In this document: positions 26,550 to 36,962 of the stretch, in pieces | Layout: each line of letters opens with the position of its first letter | Numbering within the stretch: position 1 is the stretch's first letter | Assembly: GCA_002840155.1 (NCBI GenBank) | Contig: PGZH01000009.1 | Coordinates: forward strand, 124,001 to 188,000 | Direction of reading: 5' to 3' | Length of the DNA: 64,000 nucleotides | DNA from: Gammaproteobacteria bacterium HGW-Gammaproteobacteria-13 | GTDB lineage: Bacteria; Pseudomonadota; Gammaproteobacteria; Pseudomonadales; Pseudomonadaceae | Translations under genes and position numbers: made by a program | The notes under the pieces: generated by a model | Database searches by the model: none | Told to the model about the DNA's origin: nothing | What the model saw: only the letters and a program-made list of their open reading frames with translations

Positions 26550-26889
26550 GGATGACCGCCTCTCACTCTCTCTAATCCACTGCGCAGGACGGTGTCCCTT
26601 GCCGATCCTACGTCGCGTAGAACTGGCCCTGCGGCTGCAAGCGGGCGAACTTACCAGAACAACTCCCGCCGCGCCACTCCCGGTTGTCGTGGTTGCGCCG
26701 GGTATGCTGCAGCAGGCCGTTGAAAAAACGTAGGCGAGGCAGGCAAGACAAGGCGAAAACAGGCGAGGAAGCGGAGTGTACTTTTGTACATGAGCACTCC
26801 GAGCCTGTTTTTAACGCCGTATTGCCAACGCAGGTAGTTTTTCAACGGCCTGTTAGAATCCGCGCCTTAATCCAGACCAAGGCAGTCCC
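26550..26889. other. Intergenic region between dksA and aminotransferase gene
   Basis: The 340 bases hold the divergent dksA promoter region on the left and a 140-bp inverted-repeat element (26713-26852, annotated separately) on the right. No gene is supported here. Confidence 0.6.
26713..26852 (+). repeat. 140-bp inverted-repeat element, copy 1
   Basis: The element begins CAGGCCGTTGAAAAA and ends with its exact reverse complement TTTTTCAACGGCCTG. The interior is an imperfect palindrome centred near GTACTTTTGTAC, with flanking CGGAGTG / CACTCCG arms. A diverged second copy in opposite orientation lies at about 51366-51490. It ends about 38 bases before the aminotransferase start. It encodes nothing and looks like a MITE-like or large REP-type element. 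Confidence 0.8.
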
Positions 26890-28071
26890 ATGGCCCAGTC
26901 CTACAGTGCGCGCAGCCGCGCCATAGAACCTTTTCACGTGATGGCGCTGCTGGCTCGTGCCAATCAGCTGCAGGCCGACGGCCATGATGTGATTCACCTG
27001 GAAATCGGCGAGCCAGATTTCACCACCGCCGCGCCGATTGTCGCTGCCGGGCAGGCGGCCCTGGCCGATGGCCACACCCGTTACACCGCCGCGCGTGGCC
27101 TGCCGGCCCTGCGTGAGGCAATCTCCAGTTTCTATGGCCAGCGTTACGGTCTGGATATCGACCCGCAGCGCATTCTGATCACCCCGGGCGGCTCGGGTGC
27201 CTTGCTGCTGGCCACCAGCTTGCTGGTCGACCCTGGCAAGCACTGGCTGTTGGCCGACCCCGGTTACCCCTGCAATCGGCACTTTCTGCGCCTGGTCGAG
27301 GGCGCGGCGCAGCTGGTGCCGGTTGGCCCGGATGTGCGTTATCAGCTGACGCCCGACCTGATCGAACGCTATTGGGACCAGGATAGCGTCGGCGCGCTGG
27401 TGGCGTCCCCGGCCAATCCGACCGGTACTTTGCTTAGCCGTGATGAGCTAAGCGGGCTGTCGCAGGTGCTGAAGGCGCGCGGCGGCCATCTGGTGGTGGA
27501 TGAGATCTACCATGGCCTGACCTACGGCGTAGATGCCGCCAGCGTGCTGGAAGTGGACGACGAGGCTTTTGTGCTTAACAGTTTTTCCAAGTATTTCGGC
27601 ATGACCGGCTGGCGCCTGGGCTGGCTGGTGGCGCCACCGGCCGCCGTGCCGGAACTGGAGAAGCTGGCGCAGAACCTCTATATCAGCGCGCCAAGCATGG
27701 CTCAGCATGCTGCGCTGGCGTGTTTTCAGCCGCAGACCCTGGAGATCCTCGAACAGCGCCGTCACGAGTTTCAGCGCCGTCGTGATTTCCTCCTGCCCGC
27801 GTTGCGTGAGCTGGGCTTCAAGATCGCCGTGGAGCCGGAGGGCGCCTTCTATTTATATGCCGATATCAGCGCCTTCGGCGGCGATGCCTTTGCCTTCTGT
27901 CAGCACTTTCTGGAAACCGAGCATGTGGCCTTTACCCCCGGCCTGGATTTCGGTCGCTACCAGGCTGCGCAGCATGTGCGCTTTGCCTACACCCAGGACC
28001 TGCCGCGCTTGCAGCAGGCGGTGGATCGCATCAAACGTGGCCTGATCAGTTGGCAGGCCCATGCAGTTTGA
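26890..28071 (+). CDS. Class I/II PLP-dependent aminotransferase
   Basis: A 393-residue cytoplasmic aminotransferase of the AspC/class I-II fold. The PLP lysine is Lys234 in [16 protein letters not shown]; other family marks are the cofactor loop GGSGALLLA, the SPANPTGT motif and DEIYHGL. It is probably an aromatic or aspartate-type aminotransferase, but substrate specificity cannot be set from sequence. The 3' end overlaps sfsA by 11 bases, and the dksA-gluQ pair lies on the other side, as in other pseudomonads. Confidence 0.9.
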   Translation: MAQSYSARSRAIEPFHVMALLARANQLQADGHDVIHLEIGEPDFTTAAPIVAAGQAALADGHTRYTAARGLPALREAISSFYGQRYGLDIDPQRILITPGGSGALLLATSLLVDPGKHWLLADPGYPCNRHFLRLVEGAAQLVPVGPDVRYQLTPDLIERYWDQDSVGALVASPANPTGTLLSRDELSGLSQVLKARGGHLVVDEIYHGLTYGVDAASVLEVDDEAFVLNSFSKYFGMTGWRLGWLVAPPAAVPELEKLAQNLYISAPSMAQHAALACFQPQTLEILEQRRHEFQRRRDFLLPALRELGFKIAVEPEGAFYLYADISAFGGDAFAFCQHFLETEHVAFTPGLDFGRYQAAQHVRFAYTQDLPRLQQAVDRIKRGLISWQAHAV

Positions 28072-28768
28072 GCCGCCGCTGGAAGAAGGGCGCCTGCTGC
28101 GCCGCTACAAGCGCTTTCTCGCCGATATCGAGACCGCCAGCGGCGAGCTGCTGACCATCCACTGCGCCAATACCGGCTCGATGCTCAACTGCATGAGCGA
28201 GGGCGCGCGCATCTGGTTCAGCCGCAGCAACGACCCCAAACGCAAGCTGCCGGGCACCTGGGAGATCGGCGAAACACCGCACGGCCGCCTGGCGGTAATC
28301 AATACCGGGCGCGCCAATGCCCTGGTGGAAGAGGCGCTAAATGCTGGACTGATCACCGAGCTAAACGGCTTTACCAACCTCAAGCGCGAAGTGCCTTACG
28401 GCCAGGAGCGCAGCCGGATCGACTTTCGTCTGGACTACCCCACAGGCGTGGCGTTCGTCGAAGTTAAGAGCGTCACCCTGGGGTTCGCCGATAGCCGCGT
28501 CGCCGCCTTTCCCGACGCGCGCACCGAGCGCGGCAGCAAACACCTGCGTGAACTGGCTGCACTGGCCCGTGAGGGAATTCGCGCGGTGCAGCTGTATTGC
28601 GTGAATCTGACGGACATCGACGCGGTGCGCCCAGCTGAGGAAATCGACCCGGCCTATGCCGCCGCTTTGCGTGAGGCGGTGAATGCTGGTGTGGAAGTGC
28701 TGGCTTACGGCGCGGCGATCAGCGCGCAGGAAGTGCGGTTGATCAAGCGACTGGATGTGCGGTTATAG
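28061..28768 (+). CDS. sfsA: Sugar fermentation stimulation protein SfsA
   Basis: A 235-residue protein matching SfsA in length and sequence ([11 protein letters not shown] near residue 27; [32 protein letters not shown]). SfsA has a nuclease-like fold with an OB domain and binds DNA; the physiological role is unclear. The start codon lies inside the end of the aminotransferase gene, so the two are translationally coupled. A GTAGCCCG repeat follows downstream. Confidence 0.93.
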   Translation: MQFEPPLEEGRLLRRYKRFLADIETASGELLTIHCANTGSMLNCMSEGARIWFSRSNDPKRKLPGTWEIGETPHGRLAVINTGRANALVEEALNAGLITELNGFTNLKREVPYGQERSRIDFRLDYPTGVAFVEVKSVTLGFADSRVAAFPDARTERGSKHLRELAALAREGIRAVQLYCVNLTDIDAVRPAEEIDPAYAAALREAVNAGVEVLAYGAAISAQEVRLIKRLDVRL

Positions 28769-28791
28769 GAACGGAGCTTTTCGTTTCAACC

Positions 28792-28899
28792 CGTAGCCCG
28801 AACAAGCGCAGCGCAGTCCGGGGTTGGATGTTTGCGCAGTTGCCTGTGAGTAGGGCGGTGATTGCTTCCCGGATTGCGCCAAGGCTTATCCGGGCTACG
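28792..28899. repeat. GTAGCCCG-type intergenic repeat (copy 1)
   Basis: CGTAGCCCG at the left end is the reverse complement of CGGGCTACG at the right end, with CGCAGTCCGG/CCGGATTGCG arms inside. This is the widespread proteobacterial CGTAGCCCGGAT...ATCCGGGCTACG element; related copies are at 47474-47552 and 52312-52371. Confidence 0.8.
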
Positions 28900-28920
28900 G
28901 TGCCCGCGCCTACAGGGGCG

Positions 28921-30099
28921 TCAATGCTGCGTTCTGCCGGCCGGCAACGCTTGCACAGGCTGCATGGCAGTACGCAGATGCTGCTCGAACAGCTCGACAA
29001 TCGCCGGCCAGCCCTGGCGTGAGGCATGTAGCCGGGCATTCAGGCGCACCCGGCGCAGGCCTTCGTGGTCGGTCAGCAGCCAGCTGGCGGCGTCGATAAA
29101 ACCTTGTTCGTCCTCGGCCACTGCCAACGCGCCGTTATGCCCGTGGCGGATATGTTGCGCAGCCGCCGCCTGATCAAACGCGACCACGCCAAGCCCGGAA
29201 GCCAGGGCTTCGAGTACCACATTGCCGAAGGTTTCCGACAGGCTGGGAAACACAAACAGATCGCCCGAGGCGTAATGCGCCGCCAGTTCTTCTCCACGCT
29301 GCAGGCCGCAGAACACCGCCTCGGGCAGTTGCTGCTGGAGGCTGGTGCGCTGCGGGCCATCGCCGACCAGAATCAGTTTCAGCCGCCGCTGCGGGTGCGC
29401 CTGTTGCAGCGCCTGAAAGCTCTTGCTGAGCAGGGCCAGGTTCTTTTCTGCGGCCAGGCGGCCGACATGCAGGATGGCGATGTCCTGTTCCGCCAGGCCC
29501 CAGCGCTCACGCAAAGCTGTGCAGCGTTTGGCCGGGTGAAACAGCTGGCTGTCGACGCCCCGCGAGAGCAGTTCCAGGTTGTCGAAACCACGCCGCTGCA
29601 GTTCGATCTGCTGACTGACGCTGGGCACCAGGGTCATCTGCGAGCGGTTATGGAACCAGCGCAGGTAGTTGGTCAGAACGCGGGTCAGCAGGCCGAAGCC
29701 GTAATGCCCGGTGTATTGCTGGAAGTTGGTGTGAAAACCGCTGACCACCGGGATCTGCAAACGCCGCGCGGCGCGCAGGGCGGACAGGCCCAACGGACCT
29801 TCGGTGGCGATATACAGCACATCCGGGCGTTGCCGCTGCCAGTTGCGCAGCAGCTTGTGCATCGACGACTGACCCCACTGCAAACCGGGGTAGCCGGGCA
29901 GCGGCCAGCCACGGGTCAGCAGCAGGTCCTGATCGACCGCGCCGCGCGGGTCGACGCTTTGTCGCGGACGTACCAATTGCACGCGATGGCCATGGCCACG
30001 CAAGCCCTCGACCAGGCGCCCGAGGGTATTGGCTACGCCGTTGATTTCCGGCGGGAAGGTTTCGCTGATCAGCGCGATATGCAGGGAAGCTGTGCTCAT
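28921..30099 (-). CDS. Glycosyltransferase family 4 (GT-B) protein
   Basis: A 392-residue retaining GT-B glycosyltransferase. The N-terminal domain has SETFPPEINGVANTLGRLVEGL and the C-terminal domain has the nucleotide-sugar motif (HVGRLAAEKNL; SLSETFGNVVLEALASGLGVVAF with E-x7-E). It resembles the MgtA/SQD2-like group that transfers sugars to diacylglycerol or phosphatidyl-inositol, but the acceptor is unknown. There is no signal or membrane segment. It is a single gene, flanked by a repeat and a LysR gene. Confidence 0.85.
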   Translation of the reverse strand: MSTASLHIALISETFPPEINGVANTLGRLVEGLRGHGHRVQLVRPRQSVDPRGAVDQDLLLTRGWPLPGYPGLQWGQSSMHKLLRNWQRQRPDVLYIATEGPLGLSALRAARRLQIPVVSGFHTNFQQYTGHYGFGLLTRVLTNYLRWFHNRSQMTLVPSVSQQIELQRRGFDNLELLSRGVDSQLFHPAKRCTALRERWGLAEQDIAILHVGRLAAEKNLALLSKSFQALQQAHPQRRLKLILVGDGPQRTSLQQQLPEAVFCGLQRGEELAAHYASGDLFVFPSLSETFGNVVLEALASGLGVVAFDQAAAAQHIRHGHNGALAVAEDEQGFIDAASWLLTDHEGLRRVRLNARLHASRQGWPAIVELFEQHLRTAMQPVQALPAGRTQH

Positions 30100-30157
30100 G
30101 GCAGCAGTCTCCGCTGCCGCTATGTAATGACTGTGACGCTTTGATTGCGCTTGTATT

Positions 30158-31060
30158 TCAGTCGAGCAGCTTGATCAGTTGCTGACGCAGCCAGGCGTGC
30201 GCCGGGTCGCGGTGCTGCTGGTGGTGCCAGATCAGGCTGACCTGCACCGGCGGCATATCGAAGGGCAGCGGCGCGATTTCCAGCGCATGCACCGGAGCGA
30301 ACGCCTCGGCCAGGCGCGCTGGCACGGTGCCGAGCAGGTCGGTCTGGGCGACGATGGCCGGGATTGGCAGGTAGTTGGGTAGATGCAGCGCCGCCTGCCG
30401 GCGCACCCTGGCCGAGCCGAGGACGATTTCCAGCGGCGAGCCACGCCCGGCGCGTGGCGTTACCGTGATATGCCGCGCCTGTTGGTAATCCTCCAGGCTT
30501 AGCCCGCCGATAAAGGCCGGGTGGCCGGCGCGGCCGATGGCCACCAGCGGCTCTTCACGCAGCGGCGCGTAATGCAGGTCAGGCGAATCGAAGTGCAGAT
30601 AATCGATGGCCAGGTCCAGCGCACCGCTTTCCAAGCGTTGCACCAGGCTGTCGGCATCATCGGCTTGCACCAGCAGCTCGACCTGCGCGGCGACTCGCGT
30701 CAGATGCGCCTGCAACATGGGCAGCAGCGCGGCCTGGGCGTAGTCGTTAAGCGACAGGCTGAAGGCGTGCGGGGTTTGCGGGTCGAACGGCTCGGCCGGG
30801 CCCAGGCCTGTCTGCAGCAGGCGCAGCGCCTGGCGCACCGGCACATACAGAGCCTGGGCGCGTGCGGTGGGGGTCAGGCCACGGGCGGTGCGCAGGAATA
30901 GCTCTTCACCCAGTTGCTGGCGCAGGCGGGCGAGGGCGTTGCTCACCGTCGACTGGCTCAGGTGCAGGCGTTCGGCTGCGCGGGTCAGGTTGCCTTCCTG
31001 CATCAGCGCATCGAAGACCAGCAGCAGGTTGAGGTCGAGCTGACGCAAATTCGTTATCAA
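30158..31060 (-). CDS. LysR family transcriptional regulator
   Basis: A 300-residue LysR-type protein: N-terminal winged helix (LTRAAERLHLSQSTVSNALARLRQ, about 22-45) and a C-terminal effector-binding domain of NodD/PcpR style (MITNLRQLDLNLLLVFDAL start). It is divergent from the fatty-acid-hydroxylase/SRPBCC gene with 82 bases between start codons. LysR proteins commonly control the divergent neighbour, so that gene is its likely target. The inducer is unknown. Confidence 0.9.
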   Translation of the reverse strand: MITNLRQLDLNLLLVFDALMQEGNLTRAAERLHLSQSTVSNALARLRQQLGEELFLRTARGLTPTARAQALYVPVRQALRLLQTGLGPAEPFDPQTPHAFSLSLNDYAQAALLPMLQAHLTRVAAQVELLVQADDADSLVQRLESGALDLAIDYLHFDSPDLHYAPLREEPLVAIGRAGHPAFIGGLSLEDYQQARHITVTPRAGRGSPLEIVLGSARVRRQAALHLPNYLPIPAIVAQTDLLGTVPARLAEAFAPVHALEIAPLPFDMPPVQVSLIWHHQQHRDPAHAWLRQQLIKLLD

Positions 31061-31142
31061 GAATAATGCTCTTTCTGAATATCCATTATCGGAATGATCT
31101 GGCCGCGCCTAGACTGCTGTCAATCCGCACAGGAGTCATGCC

Positions 31143-32276
31143 GTGGCCTATAACAACGACAATGCCCAGGCTTTCCGCGCACGTTATCGGGATGCCATCC
31201 ACCCGCTGTACAACCCCTGGCTGCATGCCGGCTTTGTCCTGGCCTACGGCCTGACCTGCATCAGCCTGCTGTGGCGCACGCTGGACGCGGTGGCGCTCTG
31301 GCAGTGGCTGCTGGTTCCGCTGAGCCTGGTGTTCTTCAGCTGGGGCGAATATCAGGTGCACAAGCGCCTGGGGCACAACAAGACGCGCTTCGGCCAGCTG
31401 TTCTACAAGCGCCACACCGGTGATCACCACAGCTTTTTTGTCGAAGGCCAGATGCGCTACGAGACGTCGCGCGACTGGCGGGTAATCCTCTTTCCCGCCT
31501 GGCTGATCGTGCTCTACAGCCTGCCGCTGCTGGGCATTTGGTGGGTTCTGGCGCCTATTGACGGCAACCTCGCCGCGCTGTTCGTCGGCAGTATGCTGTT
31601 GGGGTATATGAGCTACGAGGTGGTGCACGCCTGCGAGCATCTACCGGCTGAACATCCCGTCGCGCGACTGCCGTGGATTCGTCAGATGCGCCGTCTGCAT
31701 GCGCTGCACCATCGCCGTGAGCTGATGCATTCTCGCAACTTCGGCATCGTCCATCCGCTGATGGACTGGCTGTACGGCACCCTGCACTGGGAAGCGGAGC
31801 CGACTTATCAGCAAAACCGCCAGCAGCATCGCGTGCATATCGCTCGTTCAGCTGACGAGGTGTTGAGCTATGCCGCCGCGCCTATTCACTGGCCCGAATG
31901 GCACCCGTCCTCGTTGCGCATCTATGTAAGTGATGGGGGCCGCGAGGGCGCGTTGCTCGCCGGTGAAGTATTTGAGGAAGATATCCACGCTGGCGGGCGC
32001 ACCGGCCATCTGTGCTGGGATGTGCTCGACTATCAACCGGCACGCCGGTGGCAGGCCAGCGCCCGTGGCGATCACGGCCTGGGGCTGCTGCTGACCTACG
32101 AGTGCCTGGACGTGGAGGGTGGTTGCGAGTTCGTGCGCACCCTGGAATACGGCTTTGATGGCCTGCTGATGCGCCTGGCCAATCGCCTGCTGCTGAGCCG
32201 GCGGATTGAGCGCGAATCCCAGGCCTCGATGCAGGCGCTGCGCGCGGTGCTGGAGCGCAGCCAACCTGCAGGATGA
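31143..32276 (+). CDS. Fatty acid hydroxylase-like membrane domain fused to SRPBCC domain
   Basis: The GTG start at 31143 has AGGAG seven bases upstream. The first 240 or so residues form a fatty-acid-hydroxylase superfamily membrane enzyme with four hydrophobic segments and di-iron histidine boxes (HKRLGH, HTGDHH, HACEH, HALHH). Residues about 245-377 (EVLSYAAAPIHWPEWHPSSLR) look like a START/SRPBCC lipid-binding fold. Such hydroxylases oxidise lipids or sterol-like compounds in the membrane; the attached domain may hold the hydrophobic substrate. The divergent LysR gene probably regulates it. Substrate unknown. Confidence 0.8.
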   Translation: MAYNNDNAQAFRARYRDAIHPLYNPWLHAGFVLAYGLTCISLLWRTLDAVALWQWLLVPLSLVFFSWGEYQVHKRLGHNKTRFGQLFYKRHTGDHHSFFVEGQMRYETSRDWRVILFPAWLIVLYSLPLLGIWWVLAPIDGNLAALFVGSMLLGYMSYEVVHACEHLPAEHPVARLPWIRQMRRLHALHHRRELMHSRNFGIVHPLMDWLYGTLHWEAEPTYQQNRQQHRVHIARSADEVLSYAAAPIHWPEWHPSSLRIYVSDGGREGALLAGEVFEEDIHAGGRTGHLCWDVLDYQPARRWQASARGDHGLGLLLTYECLDVEGGCEFVRTLEYGFDGLLMRLANRLLLSRRIERESQASMQALRAVLERSQPAG

Positions 32277-32280
32277 TTAC

Positions 32281-33033
32281 TTAGGACGTGGACGTGAGCG
32301 ACTGCTCCTGGCGCTCACGCACCCAGAACACCGTGGCGCCGGCTACGGCCGCCGGCATCATCAGGATATTCAGTCCTGGCACCAGCAAGGCGGCGTAGGT
32401 GATGCCGCCAAAGCCCAGGCTCTGCCAGCGTTTTTCACGAAGCCAGGCGAGCATGTCCTGCCAGCTCATCTTGTTGTTGTCCGCCGGGTAGTCGATGTAT
32501 TGAATCGCCATCATCCACACGCCAAATAACAGCCACAGCGGTGCGGCGATCAGGTTGACCACCGGGATAAAGGTCAGGATCAGCAGGGCGATGGCGCGCG
32601 GCAGAAAATAGCCCAGTTTACGCAGCTCCCGACCCAGGGTGCGCGGCACCATGGCCATTAGCTCAGCCCAGCTGAACGGCGGAAAATCGTCCTGGCCGCG
32701 CACCACCACTTCGACCTTCTCCGCGAGAAAGCCGTTAAACGGCGCAGCGATGATATTGGCCAGCAGGGTGAAGGTGAAAAACACCATCAGCAGTACCAAC
32801 ACCACAAACAGCGGCCACAGCACGTATTCAAGAAAGCTCAGCCAGCTCGGCAGGCTGGGCATAAAGGTATCGACCCAGCCGCCGAACTGCTGCAAGGCCA
32901 GGTAAATCAGGCCAATAAACAGGATCAGATTGATCGTCAGGGGCAGCAGCACAAACAGCCGCAGGCCAGGGCTCAGCACCAGTTTCAGGCCTTCGCTGAG
33001 GTATTGCGGGCCGGTCAGTACGGGAGCGGGCAT
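32281..33033 (-). CDS. cysZ: Sulfate transporter CysZ
   Basis: A 250-residue inner-membrane protein with about four hydrophobic segments that matches the CysZ family in length and sequence ([38 protein letters not shown]). CysZ mediates sulfate uptake for cysteine synthesis. It lies divergent from trxB, the arrangement seen in other Pseudomonas genomes, and ends four bases after the convergent hydroxylase stop. No other sulfate genes are adjacent. Confidence 0.93.
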   Translation of the reverse strand: MPAPVLTGPQYLSEGLKLVLSPGLRLFVLLPLTINLILFIGLIYLALQQFGGWVDTFMPSLPSWLSFLEYVLWPLFVVLVLLMVFFTFTLLANIIAAPFNGFLAEKVEVVVRGQDDFPPFSWAELMAMVPRTLGRELRKLGYFLPRAIALLILTFIPVVNLIAAPLWLLFGVWMMAIQYIDYPADNNKMSWQDMLAWLREKRWQSLGFGGITYAALLVPGLNILMMPAAVAGATVFWVRERQEQSLTSTS

Positions 33034-33245
33034 GGGGAGAGTCTCCGCGAGGTTGAAGTCGCGCCGACCTTACCGGCTTTGTGTGGCAGGTGAAAGCCTC
33101 TGCAACGGGCGCTAACGATTGTCTGGCGGGGTTATAGCGCTTGCCTATGCACGGTATTGGCAAAGCATATTTCCGCCGTGGGCTGGGCGGGCATAGGCTG
33201 CGCGGCAACTGATGGTTTATCCCTTTGCGGGGCTTCCACCCTTAA

Positions 33246-34256
<1,011 letters not shown>

Positions 34257-34290
34257 GCCTGAGAATACAAAGACCTTGATGTAAGCCTTA

Positions 34291-34325
34291 ATGCCGTTCA
34301 CTTGGATCAAGTGAGCGGCATTTTT
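34291..34325 (+). terminator. Rho-independent terminator of trxB
   Basis: ATGCCG-T-TCACTTG pairs with CAAGTGA-GCGGCAT (one bulge) around a short loop, followed by TTTTT. It lies 35 bases after the trxB stop codon. Confidence 0.85.
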
Positions 34326-34360
34326 ATGTGGTCGGCAATAGATGGCGATGGTGAAACCGC

Positions 34361-34420
34361 GTAGGAGGCGCTTTAGCGGCGAGCTTTTAGTGGTTGTATC
34401 GCGGCTGAAGCCCCTCCCAC
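34361..34420. repeat. Pseudomonas GTAGGAGG-type intergenic repeat
   Basis: GTAGGAGGCGCTTTAGC at the left pairs imperfectly with GCTGAAGCCCCTCCCAC at the right, with CGGCGA/TCGCGG inside. It is a degenerate member of the same broad repeat family as 15850-15929. Confidence 0.6.
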
Positions 34421-34477
34421 ACCAGGTCTGCGTTTATCTGGAGTATTGCGATAGGCCCGGGGCCTTTCTGCGGCTTC

Positions 34478-35065
34478 TCAGACCCAGGTATTGAGCTTCA
34501 AATCCCGCGAACTCATGCGCAGAAACTGATCGCTGGCTTTGACCAGCAGGGCATGTTCATCGACGGTCAGTTCGCTGCTCTTTTTGCCCTGCGCTTCGCT
34601 GCGGTACAGGGTTCTGCCGCCTTCTTCGCGCAGGCGCTGGTAGCGCTGGCTGCGTGCTTCCACTTTGAGGGTCAGCAGGTCGACGTAGGCGACTTGCATC
34701 AGTTCGCTCTGCCCGGTTTCCAGGGCGCAGCGTTGTAGGGCTGGGGTGTGGGTAAAGGGTGACTCGGAAAGCATCACCTGCTGGCATTCGCTGAGGTCCG
34801 GGCGTGGTTCGCCGTTGTGGAACCAGTTGCCGCGAATGTCGCGCTTGAGGTTGAGGCTGCGTTGGCCGTGGTTGTCGACCTTCAGCCACAGGCGGCGAAA
34901 GCGCCAGCGCGGGTCGCAGTTGAGCACGTAGGTGGCAGCGATGCTGTGGCCTTGCAGGCTCTGCATCAGATGACTGGTGGCGTTGATGCCGTGTTCATCG
35001 ATGTTCAGGCGCAGGTTTTCCACGCCGGGGTTGTGCCATGGTTTCCATACCAAGGTCTGCTGCAT
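34478..35065 (-). CDS. Putative glycolipid-binding domain protein (DUF1089)
   Basis: A 195-residue soluble protein without signal peptide. The start (MQQTLVWKPWHNPGVENLRL), the central LNLKRDIRGNWFHNGEPRPDL and the tail with LTVDEHALLVKASDQF resemble the putative glycolipid-binding family (PF06475) of which PA1994 was the structural model. The biochemical role is not established. It stands alone between the trxB repeat region and the hopJ operon. The family call is from sequence memory. Confidence 0.75.
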   Translation of the reverse strand: MQQTLVWKPWHNPGVENLRLNIDEHGINATSHLMQSLQGHSIAATYVLNCDPRWRFRRLWLKVDNHGQRSLNLKRDIRGNWFHNGEPRPDLSECQQVMLSESPFTHTPALQRCALETGQSELMQVAYVDLLTLKVEARSQRYQRLREEGGRTLYRSEAQGKKSSELTVDEHALLVKASDQFLRMSSRDLKLNTWV

Positions 35066-35250
35066 CTAAGCGACTCCAAGCCAGGTAGGGTTGGAGAAAC
35101 CGGGGAAGCGCGGCCATGACGCAGCACGGAGCACCTTCCCTGGTGTTCTCGTTCAAGTAATGGCGCGCAGCATAGGGGGATTCAATTGTGATGTCTGTCA
35201 GCTTTTGCCGACAGTTGCGCAAGTTCTTGCTCGTTAGTACGGGCGAGTGA

Positions 35251-35595
35251 TTACAAACTGTTGCGCTGCAGTGACGGTTGCTCGAAGCGCACGCCCGCCA
35301 GGCCTGTTTCCATCAGTGCGCGGATGTTGCCGTGGTCGCTACCGCTCGGGGTGGCCAGTACGCTGCGGTAATGCTCGCCAAAGCACAGCAGGGTTTCTTC
35401 CAGGCTCAGGCCTTCGAGCAGGGCCAGGCCGAGGGTCTTGCATGAGCCTTCGTTCTGCCCGGCCGCGTTGGCTACATTGCCATTGCTGAAGGCGCTGGGC
35501 TGGTATTGGTAGTGCTCGGCAATAAACGCCAGAGTTTCGGCGAAGGTGAAGTGCTCGCCGCGCAGTTTGGCGCGAAAGTCGGTGAGGCTGCTCAT
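35251..35595 (-). CDS. HopJ type III effector-like protein
   Basis: ATG 35595 overlaps the TAA of the preceding DUF1244 gene (TAATG), so it is coupled. The 114-residue product (MSSLTDFRAKLRGEHFTFAETLAFIAEHY; NEGSCKTLGLALLEGLSLEETLLCFGEHYR) matches the HopJ family. Despite the name, HopJ-like proteins occur widely in non-pathogens and there is no type III secretion locus here, so an intracellular role is more likely. It is the last gene of the folM-folE-folX-DUF1244-hopJ run. Confidence 0.85.
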   Translation of the reverse strand: MSSLTDFRAKLRGEHFTFAETLAFIAEHYQYQPSAFSNGNVANAAGQNEGSCKTLGLALLEGLSLEETLLCFGEHYRSVLATPSGSDHGNIRALMETGLAGVRFEQPSLQRNSL

Positions 35596-35885
35596 TACTT
35601 GTTTCCTTTGCTGAAGGCGGCCTGCTGCTCGGCGCTGGCTTCCTTCTGGTATTTGGCTTTCCACTCGGCATACGGCATGCCGTACACCTCTTCACGGGCC
35701 TCATCCGGGGTGATGGCCACACCGATATCGTCGGCGGCGGCCTTGAACCACTTGGACAGGCAATTCCGGCAGAAACCGGCGAGATTCATCATGTCGATGT
35801 TCTGCACATCCGGGCGGGAGCGCAGGTGCTGCACCAGGCTGCGAAAGGCGGCGGCTTCAAGTTCGAGGCGTTCTTGCTCGGTCAT
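35595..35885 (-). CDS. DUF1244 family protein
   Basis: A 96-residue protein starting MTEQERLELEAAAFRSLVQHL with the conserved NLAGFCRNCLSKWFKAAAD segment of DUF1244. A longer in-frame start at 35984 is not supported by a ribosome site. It overlaps hopJ by one base and follows folX after 123 bases. Function unknown; conserved linkage with HopJ and folate-related genes is seen in pseudomonads as far as I recall. Confidence 0.85.
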   Translation of the reverse strand: MTEQERLELEAAAFRSLVQHLRSRPDVQNIDMMNLAGFCRNCLSKWFKAAADDIGVAITPDEAREEVYGMPYAEWKAKYQKEASAEQQAAFSKGNK

Positions 35886-36008
35886 GGCGATGCTCTCTAA
35901 AGGCAGGCGGGAGTGCGTGGCGGCGATGATAAGAGCATGCCCGCCTGGCGGCAACGACCCGGCGCAGGACGCACCGGGAATCATCTGAGCAATTTTTCAG
36001 CCTGTTGC

Positions 36009-36380
36009 TTAACGGTGCCCGGCGAGGGTGATCGACACCGATTCGGCAAAGCGCAGGGCGTGCAGCTTGTCGACTTCCACTTCGGCATAACATACCGCCT
36101 GATTTCCCATCACCAGGTCGAGGATTTCCTGGGTCAGGCGCTCTAGCAAGGCGAAGCGGTTGCCTTCGACGTGGCTAATCACTGCCTTGGTGATGGTTCG
36201 GTAGTTGAGGGCGTGGTCGATATCGTTGTCACGCACCGCTTCCACGGCGGGGTAGAGGATGGTCAGGTTGATCAACACGTCCTGCTTGTTGTTGATCTCC
36301 TCTTCCTTGATGCCGATGTAGGTGCGCAGGCGCAGGTCCTTGACGCGGATACGCGCCATCCCAGGTTCCAGTCGCGGCAT
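36009..36380 (-). CDS. folX: Dihydroneopterin triphosphate 2'-epimerase
   Basis: ATG 36380 overlaps the folE stop (TAATG). The 123-residue product has the FolB/FolX tunnelling fold ([29 protein letters not shown]) with the catalytic lysine region near its end ([17 protein letters not shown]). FolX converts dihydroneopterin triphosphate to the dihydromonapterin form, which FolM reduces. In pseudomonads the resulting tetrahydromonapterin is the cofactor of phenylalanine hydroxylase. Confidence 0.93.
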   Translation of the reverse strand: MPRLEPGMARIRVKDLRLRTYIGIKEEEINNKQDVLINLTILYPAVEAVRDNDIDHALNYRTITKAVISHVEGNRFALLERLTQEILDLVMGNQAVCYAEVEVDKLHALRFAESVSITLAGHR

Positions 36381-36940
36381 TACTTGCTCCGTCCGATCAG
36401 TTGCAGGAATTCGTGGCGAGTGTTGCAGGATTCGCGGAAGGCTCCAAGCATCACCGAAGAGGTCATCACCGAATTCTGCTTCTCCACACCGCGCATCATC
36501 ATGCACATGTGTTTGGCCTCAACCACCACGGCCACGCCAGCGGCGTTGGTAACCTGCTGGATCGCATCGGCAATCTGCTTGGTGAGGTTTTCCTGGATCT
36601 GCAGGCGGCGGGCAAACATGTCGACGATGCGGGCCACTTTCGACAGGCCGAGCACCTTGCCGGTGGGGATATAAGCCACGTGAGCCTTGCCGATAAATGG
36701 CAGCAAGTGGTGCTCGCAGAGCGAGTACAGCTCGATATCACGGACGATCACCATCTCGTCGTTATCCGACTCGAACAGCGCGCCGTTGACCACTTCGTCA
36801 AGGCTCTTGTGGTAGCCGTTGCACAGGTACTGCATGGCCTTGGCGGCGCGTTTGGGCGTGTCCAGCAGGCCTTCACGCTCGGGGTTTTCACCAACGCCGA
36901 GGAGAATCTCGCGGTAGTGGTCGGGCAGTTCTGGGGTCAT
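36380..36940 (-). CDS. folE: GTP cyclohydrolase I
   Basis: A 186-residue type I GTP cyclohydrolase, which makes dihydroneopterin triphosphate from GTP. Zinc-ligand segments [10 protein letters not shown] and the later HMCMMMRGV are intact, as is GLSKVARIV. It sits between folM (22-base gap) and folX (overlap), so these three genes form a tetrahydromonapterin pathway operon. In P. putida a folE gene is among the reported light-induced genes; operator-like repeats upstream of this operon fit that. Confidence 0.96.
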   Translation of the reverse strand: MTPELPDHYREILLGVGENPEREGLLDTPKRAAKAMQYLCNGYHKSLDEVVNGALFESDNDEMVIVRDIELYSLCEHHLLPFIGKAHVAYIPTGKVLGLSKVARIVDMFARRLQIQENLTKQIADAIQQVTNAAGVAVVVEAKHMCMMMRGVEKQNSVMTSSVMLGAFRESCNTRHEFLQLIGRSK

Positions 36941-36962
36941 TACAGGGTCCTCGCGGCCAGGC

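Noticed and set aside
26777-26790. GTAC-rich core of the inverted-repeat element as a LitR operator
   Set aside because: The GTACTTTTGTAC core belongs to the repeat palindrome; the spacing and context differ from the hexamer pairs at 37767-39900.
35251-35595. HopJ as evidence for type III secretion
   Set aside because: HopJ-like genes are widespread in non-pathogens, and no secretion apparatus or hrp box is visible nearby.
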